The notes below the pieces were generated by a model. The model searched no databases and had not been told where the DNA came from. It saw nothing but the letters and a program-made list of their open reading frames with translations. Of a stretch of 59,285 bases of DNA, positions 54,178 to 59,285 are shown one piece after another. The position numbers were made by a program, and so were the translations under genes. Positions within the stretch are counted from its first letter, which is position 1. Each line of letters starts with the position of its first letter. The stretch lies in the NCBI RefSeq assembly GCF_002979415.1, contig NZ_PCOT01000026.1:1-59285 (forward strand), in the 5' to 3' direction. Source of the stretch: Microbacterium sp. MYb72. Its GTDB lineage: Bacteria > Actinomycetota > Actinomycetes > Actinomycetales > Microbacteriaceae.

Positions 54178-55305
54178 TCAGCGGTCGCTGACGGCGAGGC
54201 GATAGCCGCGCTTGACGACCGTCTGGATGAGATCCGTCCCGCCCACTGCTTCACGGAGTCGCGCGATCGCGACTTCCACGGCGTGGGGATTGCGCTCGCC
54301 TCCGGGCAGTGCGTTCCCGAGGTCCGCCCTGGTGAGAACCCGGCCACCGGCATCGGCCAGTGCCTCCAGGAGCGCCGAGCCCGTGCGCGACAGCGCGATG
54401 AAGCGCCCGTCGATGAGCGCACCGCTGCTGCGCACCTCCACGCGGCCGACGTCCGTGACGAGCGACGGCGCCCGACCGCCCCCGAAGTGAGAGATCACGG
54501 TCCGCGCGAGTGAGCCGAGTCGACCCCGTTCGGCGATCGTGAGCGGAAGGCCCGCTTCCTTCAAGGGGATCGCGGTCACCGGCCCCACCGCCGCCAGCAG
54601 CAGCCGTCCGGCCTCCGCGCGTCGACGGATCCGGTCGATCGCCCCTGCCTCGGCAGCGACGGCGAGCCATGAGGCCGTTCCGGGGGCGGATGTGAAGAGC
54701 ACGGCATCCGCCTCACCAGAGGCCGCCTGCAGCGTGGAGCGGCGCACGACCTCGGGGTTCGGCGGCGGGCCCCAGCGGTACACCGTGATGCTGACGACGT
54801 CGGCGCCCGCGCCCTCCAGGAGCTCGTCGAGACCGTCCGCACCCGCACCGTGGTGCTGCACGACGATGCGCTTGCCCGACACGCCCGACGCGAGCAGGTA
54901 CTCCCCCACCTCCGCTGACGTCTCGGACTCCGCGACCCAGTCCGCGGAGAATCCCGCCTGCTGGATCGCGCCGTGCGCCTTGGGCCCTCGCGCGACGAAG
55001 TGCGCGCCATCGAGCGCGGCGTCCAGTCGCTCATCGACGCCGTGCTCGTGGGCGGCGTCCATCCAGCCTCGGAAGCCGACACCGGTCGTCACGACCACGA
55101 TGTCCGGAGGTGCGGCGACGAGCCGCTCCGTGCGGAGCAGCAGTTCCTCGTCGTCGGCGTTGGGCACGATGCTGAGCGCGGGCGCCCGGTGCACGGCGGC
55201 GCCGCGGCGTTCGAGGGCGGACGCCAGGTCCGCGGAGCGTCGATCGGCGGCGACGACGATCGTGCAGCCGGCGAGTGCGTGTTCGAGCGGACGCGTCGGA
55301 CTCAC
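54178..55305 (-). CDS. hemD: Uroporphyrinogen-III synthase fused to a winged-helix DNA-binding domain
   Basis: This 375-residue fusion has a HemD-like domain (about residues 1-260; LEHALAGCTIVVAADRRSAD, FTSAPGTASWLAVAAEAG) that cyclises hydroxymethylbilane to uroporphyrinogen III. An OmpR-type winged helix (about 285-375) follows, with GRFIALSRTGSALLEALADA, GGERNPHAVEVAIARLREAV and LIQTVVKRGYRLAV. The same architecture occurs near nitrite reductase genes in Mycobacterium and Streptomyces. It may supply siroheme precursor and also act on transcription of the nir genes; the second role is inference. GTG at 55305 overlaps the cobA stop as GTGA. Confidence 0.88.
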   Translation of the reverse strand: MSPTRPLEHALAGCTIVVAADRRSADLASALERRGAAVHRAPALSIVPNADDEELLLRTERLVAAPPDIVVVTTGVGFRGWMDAAHEHGVDERLDAALDGAHFVARGPKAHGAIQQAGFSADWVAESETSAEVGEYLLASGVSGKRIVVQHHGAGADGLDELLEGAGADVVSITVYRWGPPPNPEVVRRSTLQAASGEADAVLFTSAPGTASWLAVAAEAGAIDRIRRRAEAGRLLLAAVGPVTAIPLKEAGLPLTIAERGRLGSLARTVISHFGGGRAPSLVTDVGRVEVRSSGALIDGRFIALSRTGSALLEALADAGGRVLTRADLGNALPGGERNPHAVEVAIARLREAVGGTDLIQTVVKRGYRLAVSDR

Positions 55306-56066
55306 GCTGTGCCTGTGGAGATCAGATCGGCGGGGAGCAGGAGGTCCGCCCGCGCGACCTGACCGAACACGATCACCGCGGGGTTGGTCACACGTGCGTC
55401 CTCGGCCTGTCTCACCACGTCTCCCAGTGTGCACCGGATCGTCCGCTGACGATCCGTGAGCCCGTTCTCGACGATGGCGACGGGCGTCGCCGCATCGACC
55501 CCGAAGTCGAGGGCGGACGAGACGATGCGCGGAAGGGCCGACACGCCCATGAGCACCACGGTCGTGACTGCGGGATCGGCCATCGACGCAAGCGTGCTGT
55601 GCGTGATCTCGCCCTGACCGTTCACCACGTGGAGCGCCGAGGCGACGCCGCGATGGGTGACCGGGATGCCCGCGGCCTGTGGGACGGAGATCACGCTGCT
55701 CACTCCGGGAGTGACGCTCACGGGGACGCCTGCCGCCTGACACGCGATGACCTCCTCGCCGCCGCGTCCGAACACGAAGGGGTCACCGCCCTTGAGGCGC
55801 ACGACCCTGCTCCCCGCCTTCGCATGCGCCACGAGCAGCGCGTTGATCTCCTCCTGCGGCACCGGATGGTGCCCCGGCCGCTTGCCGACATCGATCACCG
55901 TGACATCAGGGTCGATCTCGGCACGCAGCTCGTCGAACGGTCCCAGGCGGTCGGCGACGATCACGTCGGCCTCCTGGAGCAGCCGGTACCCGCGGAGCGT
56001 CATCAGATACGCGGGGCCGGGACCGCCCCCGACCAGATCGACCCGTCCCACGCGAGGCCGCTTCAC
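55302..56066 (-). CDS. cobA: Uroporphyrinogen-III C-methyltransferase
   Basis: The enzyme (254 residues) adds two methyl groups from SAM to uroporphyrinogen III, giving precorrin-2 for siroheme. Signatures are VDLVGGGPGPAYLMTLRGYR, VVRLKGGDPFVFGRGGEEV, VTPGVSSVISVPQAAGIPVT and the C-terminal LMGVSALPRIV. No oxidase/ferrochelatase domain (CysG N-terminus) is attached, so that step is encoded elsewhere. GTG at 56066 overlaps the nirD stop as GTGA. Siroheme is needed by the NirB upstream. Confidence 0.93.
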   Translation of the reverse strand: MKRPRVGRVDLVGGGPGPAYLMTLRGYRLLQEADVIVADRLGPFDELRAEIDPDVTVIDVGKRPGHHPVPQEEINALLVAHAKAGSRVVRLKGGDPFVFGRGGEEVIACQAAGVPVSVTPGVSSVISVPQAAGIPVTHRGVASALHVVNGQGEITHSTLASMADPAVTTVVLMGVSALPRIVSSALDFGVDAATPVAIVENGLTDRQRTIRCTLGDVVRQAEDARVTNPAVIVFGQVARADLLLPADLISTGTA

Positions 56067-56434
56067 CGGGGCACCTCGACGAAGACGTCTCCCTCGACGA
56101 CCCGCACCGGCCAGACCCGCAGACCGGACTGCGCCCCGTCCTGGACGACCTCTCTCCCCTGGGCGTCGAGGCACTCACCGGTCGCGAGATCGAACACCTG
56201 CTTGTGCAGCGGGGAGGCGACGGTGTCCGCGTCCCCCCGAGTGCCCACGATCCCTCTCGCGATCACCTGGGCGCCGGTGAACGGGTCGAGGTTGTCCACG
56301 GCGCGCACCGATCCGTCCCGCAGCCGGAAGAGCGCGACCTGGAGGTCGTCGACCAGGGCGGCGCGTCCGCGCTCCACTTCGAGGTCGTCGAGCCCGCACA
56401 CCCGGATGCTCTCCCGCACCGCAGGCGACGTCAT
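56063..56434 (-). CDS. nirD: Nitrite reductase small subunit
   Basis: NirD (123 residues) has a Rieske-like beta fold without cluster ligands. Where Rieske proteins have C-x-H there is DNLDPFTGAQVI, and SPLHKQVFDLATGECL keeps only the shell of the second loop. This is normal for NirD. It pairs with NirB. ATG at 56434 overlaps the nirB stop as ATGA. Confidence 0.93.
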   Translation of the reverse strand: MTSPAVRESIRVCGLDDLEVERGRAALVDDLQVALFRLRDGSVRAVDNLDPFTGAQVIARGIVGTRGDADTVASPLHKQVFDLATGECLDAQGREVVQDGAQSGLRVWPVRVVEGDVFVEVPR

Positions 56435-59007
56435 CGGCGCACCTCCAGAGCGGTGCCGGCGATGAGGACTCCGCCGCGCTTCTCCGCCGCCGTCGCCGGG
56501 CGGATCTGCCCTCGCTCCGCGACATACGCGAGCGAGGGGTCCGGAGTGTCAGCCGCATTCACGAACGATCGGAACCTGGCGAGCTTCTCGGGGTCGCGCA
56601 GTGTCGCCGCCCATTCGTCCTCGTACCGGTCGACGTGCTGAGCCATCGCTTCGTCGAGGTCGCGGCAGATGCCGAGCGCATCGTCGAAGATGACGGAGCG
56701 CAGCGTGTCGAGCCCGCCCTCGAGCTCGTCGAGCCAGGGCGCCGTGCGCTGCAGTCGATCGGCCGTGCGGATGTAGTACATGAAGAACCTGTCGATCGCG
56801 CGGATCAGCCCGTCGTCGTCCAGATCGGAGGCGAGCAGCTGTGCGTGCTTCGGAGCGAATCCGCCGTTGCCGCCCACGTACATGTTCCAGCCGGTCTCGG
56901 TCGCGATGACGCCGACGTCCTTCCCTCGCGCCTCCGCGCACTCGCGGGCGCATCCGGAGACCCCCAGCTTGAGCTTGTGCGGCGCTCGGAGGCCCCGGTA
57001 GCGCAGCTCGAGCCGCACGGCCATCCCCACGGAATCGAGCACTCCGTAGCGGCACCAGGTCGATCCGACGCAGGACTTCACCGTGCGCAGGGACTTGCCG
57101 TACGCGTGCCCCGACTCGAATCCCGCATCCACCAGCCGCTCCCAGATGAGCGGGAGCTGTTCGAGACGGGCGCCGAACATGTCGATGCGCTGGCCGCCCG
57201 TGATCTTCGTGTAGAGGGCGAAGTCCTTCGCGATGCCGCCGATCGCCAGCAGACCGTCCGGCGTCACCTCGCCGCCCGGCATGCGCGGCACCACCGAGTA
57301 GGTGCCGTCCTTCTGCATGTTCGCCATGACGTGGTCGTTGGTGTCCTGCAGCGTGGCGTTCTCGCCGTCGAGGACGTGCGATCCGACGAGGACCGAGAGG
57401 ATGCTCGCGATCGCCGGCTTGCAGATGTCGCACCCGCGCCCTCGTCCGAAGCGCTCGACGATCGAGCTGAAGGTGCTCAGCCCGGAGACCCTCACCGCGT
57501 CGAAGAGCTGCGCCCGCGACAGCTCGAAGTGCTCGCACAGCGCGTGGGAGACCGTCTGACCCAGAGCGACGAGCTCCTGTCCGACCAGCTTCTTCACCAT
57601 CAGGGCGCACGAGCCGCACGTGGCGCCCGCCTTGGTGCAGACCTTGACGGCGGCGGCATCCCGACACCCCTCCTCGTGCACGGCGCTCCGGATGCGCCCG
57701 GCGGACACGTTCGCGCACGAGCACACGACCGCCTCGTCGGGGAGGGCCGCTCGCGCGGGCTCGTCGCCGTTCTCCGGCAGCAGGTAGGCGGCAGGGTCAG
57801 CACCCAGACGCGCGCCGACCAGCGGACGCAGCGCTCCGTATGCGGACGCGTCGCCGACGAGGATGCCGCCGAGCAGGGTCTGGGCGTCGTCTGAGAGGAC
57901 GAGCTTCTTGTACACGCCCGCCACCGGGTCTGCGTAGACGACGTCGAGCGCATCGGGCGTCGTCGCCATGGCGTCGCCGAAGCTCGCCACGTCCACGCCC
58001 GAGAGCTTGAGTTTGGACGAGTCGTCGTATCCGGGGAACGCCGCCTCTCCTCCGAGCAGACCGGTCGCCGCGACCTCGGCCATCGCGTACCCGGGCGCCA
58101 CGAGCCCGACGCAGCGCCCCTCGTAGTTGGCGACCTCGCCGATGGCGAGGATGTTCTGGTCGGACGTCGTGCATCGATCGTCGATGAGCACCCCGCCGCG
58201 AGGGTCCACCCGCAGGCCCCCGTTGCGGGCGAGCTCGTCGCGCGGACGCACGCCGACGGTGAAGATCACGACGTCGGCGCGCAGGAACGAGCCGTCCTGG
58301 AACTCCAGAGCGGTCACCGCTCCCGATTCGTCGGGGTCGAGTCGGGTCGTGCGGGCCTCCGTCCGCACCGTGATGCCGCGGGCCTCCAGGAGCCGACGCA
58401 GCATGGAGGCGCCGACCGCGTCGAGCTGCTGGGACATGAGCCGATCGGAGTACTGCACCACCGTGACGTCGACGTCCATCCCCTGCAGCGCACCTGCCGC
58501 CTCGAGACCGAGCAGTCCGCCCCCGATCACGGTGCCGCGAAGCGGGCGCCCGAGCATGCCTGCGCGTCGCGACACGAATTCCTGCAGCCGCTGCATGTCG
58601 TCGAGCGTGCGATACACGAAGCATCCGGGCAGGTCCGCCCCGTCGACCGCCACCCTCGCGGCGTACGAGCCGGTGGCGAGCACCAGGGTGTCGTACCGGA
58701 GCACGCGACGGGATCGCGTCGTCACCGTCTGCGCGGCGCGATCGAGCCGCAGCACCCGGTCATCCCTCACGAGCTCGACGCGATCGTCGTCGAACACGGA
58801 TCGGTCGAGTTCGAGATCCTCTGGGCCCGCGCCCGAGAAGAAGCCGCTCAGTCCGACCCGGTCGTAGGGATGCCGCCCCTCGTCGCCGAGCACGGTCACG
58901 CGCATCGCGGCATCCGACCTGCTGAGCAGACTCTCCACGAACCGATGCGCGACCATGCCGGCCCCGACGACGACGATCTCGGGGGTTGCGGGGGCGATGT
59001 CGTCCAT
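56431..59007 (-). CDS. nirB: Assimilatory nitrite reductase large subunit (NADH/NADPH)
   Basis: NirB (858 residues) reduces nitrite to ammonium with six electrons. Domains in order are: FAD/NAD-binding reductase (EIVVVGAGMVAHRFVESLL; GTVIGGGLLGLEAAGALQG), BFD-like [2Fe-2S] (VCSCANVSAGRI, CTKAGATCGSC), a ferredoxin-like half-domain, and the siroheme-4Fe-4S site with Cys646, Cys652, Cys686 and Cys690 (CVGSTWC and CARECAE). All ligands are present. ATG at 59007 has AGGAG just upstream. A GlnR-like repeat array and TATCGT -10 box lie ahead. The unit nirB-nirD-cobA-hemD is one operon. Confidence 0.95.
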   Translation of the reverse strand: MDDIAPATPEIVVVGAGMVAHRFVESLLSRSDAAMRVTVLGDEGRHPYDRVGLSGFFSGAGPEDLELDRSVFDDDRVELVRDDRVLRLDRAAQTVTTRSRRVLRYDTLVLATGSYAARVAVDGADLPGCFVYRTLDDMQRLQEFVSRRAGMLGRPLRGTVIGGGLLGLEAAGALQGMDVDVTVVQYSDRLMSQQLDAVGASMLRRLLEARGITVRTEARTTRLDPDESGAVTALEFQDGSFLRADVVIFTVGVRPRDELARNGGLRVDPRGGVLIDDRCTTSDQNILAIGEVANYEGRCVGLVAPGYAMAEVAATGLLGGEAAFPGYDDSSKLKLSGVDVASFGDAMATTPDALDVVYADPVAGVYKKLVLSDDAQTLLGGILVGDASAYGALRPLVGARLGADPAAYLLPENGDEPARAALPDEAVVCSCANVSAGRIRSAVHEEGCRDAAAVKVCTKAGATCGSCALMVKKLVGQELVALGQTVSHALCEHFELSRAQLFDAVRVSGLSTFSSIVERFGRGRGCDICKPAIASILSVLVGSHVLDGENATLQDTNDHVMANMQKDGTYSVVPRMPGGEVTPDGLLAIGGIAKDFALYTKITGGQRIDMFGARLEQLPLIWERLVDAGFESGHAYGKSLRTVKSCVGSTWCRYGVLDSVGMAVRLELRYRGLRAPHKLKLGVSGCARECAEARGKDVGVIATETGWNMYVGGNGGFAPKHAQLLASDLDDDGLIRAIDRFFMYYIRTADRLQRTAPWLDELEGGLDTLRSVIFDDALGICRDLDEAMAQHVDRYEDEWAATLRDPEKLARFRSFVNAADTPDPSLAYVAERGQIRPATAAEKRGGVLIAGTALEVRR

Positions 59008-59043
59008 GGATCTCCTGTCGACGCGGGGACTGTCGTGCTGGCG

Positions 59044-59049
59044 ACGATA
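59044..59049 (-). promoter_or_regulatory. -10 box (TATCGT) of the nir operon
   Basis: TATCGT gives a transcription start near 59037 and a leader of about 30 nt containing AGGAG. The centre of the GlnR-like repeats then falls at about -42, a usual place for an activator that contacts the polymerase. Confidence 0.4.
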
Positions 59050-59059
59050 GGAGCGCGGT

Positions 59060-59098
59060 GTTTCCCGGAGGTGATGCGCCGTGTTTCGCGCATCGAAC
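59060..59098 (-). promoter_or_regulatory. GlnR-like binding site upstream of nirB
   Basis: On the minus strand, GTTCG-n6-GAAAC-n7-ATCAC-n6-GAAAC resembles the GlnR pattern gTnAc-n6-GaAAc repeated about two turns apart. Both GAAAC half-sites are perfect. The GTnAC half-sites match 3 of 5 and 4 of 5, and the middle gap is 7 instead of 6. GlnR activates nirBD in Streptomyces and mycobacteria. No GlnR gene is in the window. Confidence 0.5.
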
Positions 59099-59164
59099 GT
59101 TCTCCTCACAGATCGATAACGTCGGCGTGAGAACGCGGGGCCACAACGGGAGTGCCCCTCGTAC

Positions 59165-59170
59165 TAGGCT
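59165..59170 (+). promoter_or_regulatory. -10 box (TAGGCT) for the right-edge gene
   Basis: TAGGCT fits TANNNT on the plus strand and would start a transcript near 59177 with a leader of about 45 nt that includes AAGGAG at 59209-59214. Confidence 0.4.
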
Positions 59171-59221
59171 GAAGTTCGTCCTTTCCGCCTCCCGCGGCCG
59201 TACCGCGCAAGGAGAATCATC

Positions 59222-59285
59222 GTGTCTGCCCCTCGAGCACCTCGACGGTGCCGTCCTCCGACACGCGTCCCCACTTCGCCACCTC
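59222..59285 (+). CDS. Start of a plus-strand gene; coding sequence looks flipped
   Basis: AAGGAG at 59209-59214 is 7 nt from GTG at 59222, the best ribosome site in this part, and a -10 box lies upstream. Yet the frame gives VSAPRAPRRCRPPTRVPTSP, low-complexity sequence typical of a high-GC shadow frame. The opposite strand from 59285 down to 59229 gives EVAKWGRVSEDGTVEVLEG, which resembles the WGRV-x-x-DGTVxV N-terminus of actinobacterial DUF349 proteins. That frame then stops inside the ribosome-site region. The simplest reading is that codons after about the fourth are inverted. The rest lies outside the window. Confidence 0.4.
   Translation, partial: MSAPRAPRRCRPPTRVPTSPP

Noticed and set aside
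56063..56434. Missing Rieske ligands in NirD as a damaged gene
   Set aside because: NirD proteins normally lack the cluster ligands.

Overview
The window is high-GC, tightly packed DNA from an actinobacterium. Gene order and protein style point to Microbacteriaceae, most likely Microbacterium. Supporting signs are GTG starts, chains of 1-8 nt stop/start overlaps, TANNNT -10 boxes that sit 6 nt from a start codon, a degenerate PriA, a HemD-winged-helix fusion and an ANTAR regulator. I see no rRNA, insertion sequence, prophage or CRISPR array. No gene-free stretch exceeds about 215 bases. Both window edges cut genes.

Layout. 1-1.6 kb: edge fragment, GNAT acetyltransferase, PdtaR-like ANTAR regulator and tRNA-Leu(CAA). 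1.6-9.2 kb: pyruvate kinase and the two glutamate synthase subunits. 9.3-16.9 kb: lgt, trpA-trpB-trpC, two small membrane proteins, hisI-hisF-hisG-hisE and rpe. 17.0-22.6 kb: rsmB, fmt, priA and metK. 22.6-32.5 kb: a full pyrimidine operon (pyrR-pyrB-pyrC-membrane protein-carA-carB-pyrF) running into gmk and rpoZ. 32.5-39 kb: an MBL-Rieske protein, two plus-strand genes (DUF4349 lipoprotein, MepB-like) and a SWIM-SNF2 helicase. 39-49.9 kb: nusB, efp, the shikimate genes aroQ-aroB-aroK-aroC-aroE, mltG, ruvX, alaS, a small membrane protein and rpsD. 50-53 kb: an acyltransferase, rarA and a small membrane protein. 53.2-59.0 kb: an assimilatory nitrite module (FNT channel, nirB, nirD, siroheme methyltransferase, HemD-wHTH). 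59.2 kb to the end: the start of a plus-strand gene.

Nearly all genes are on the minus strand and form long operons for amino-acid, pyrimidine and shikimate biosynthesis. The nitrite genes form a self-contained unit that makes siroheme and reduces nitrite to ammonium. The ammonium could feed glutamate synthase (gltB/gltD) elsewhere in the window.

The most striking observation is inside pyruvate kinase. A 69-bp segment (2312-2380), flanked by perfect 10-bp inverted repeats, is flipped relative to the gene. It replaces the 23-residue MVARGDLG active-site motif with 23 unrelated residues without breaking the frame. The missing motif is encoded intact on the opposite strand. At the right edge, a strong plus-strand start site is followed by sequence that makes sense only on the minus strand, where it resembles a DUF349-type N-terminus. 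This may be a second flipped segment. Both could be intragenic DNA-inversion switches or assembly/library artefacts. Read-level orientation data would decide.
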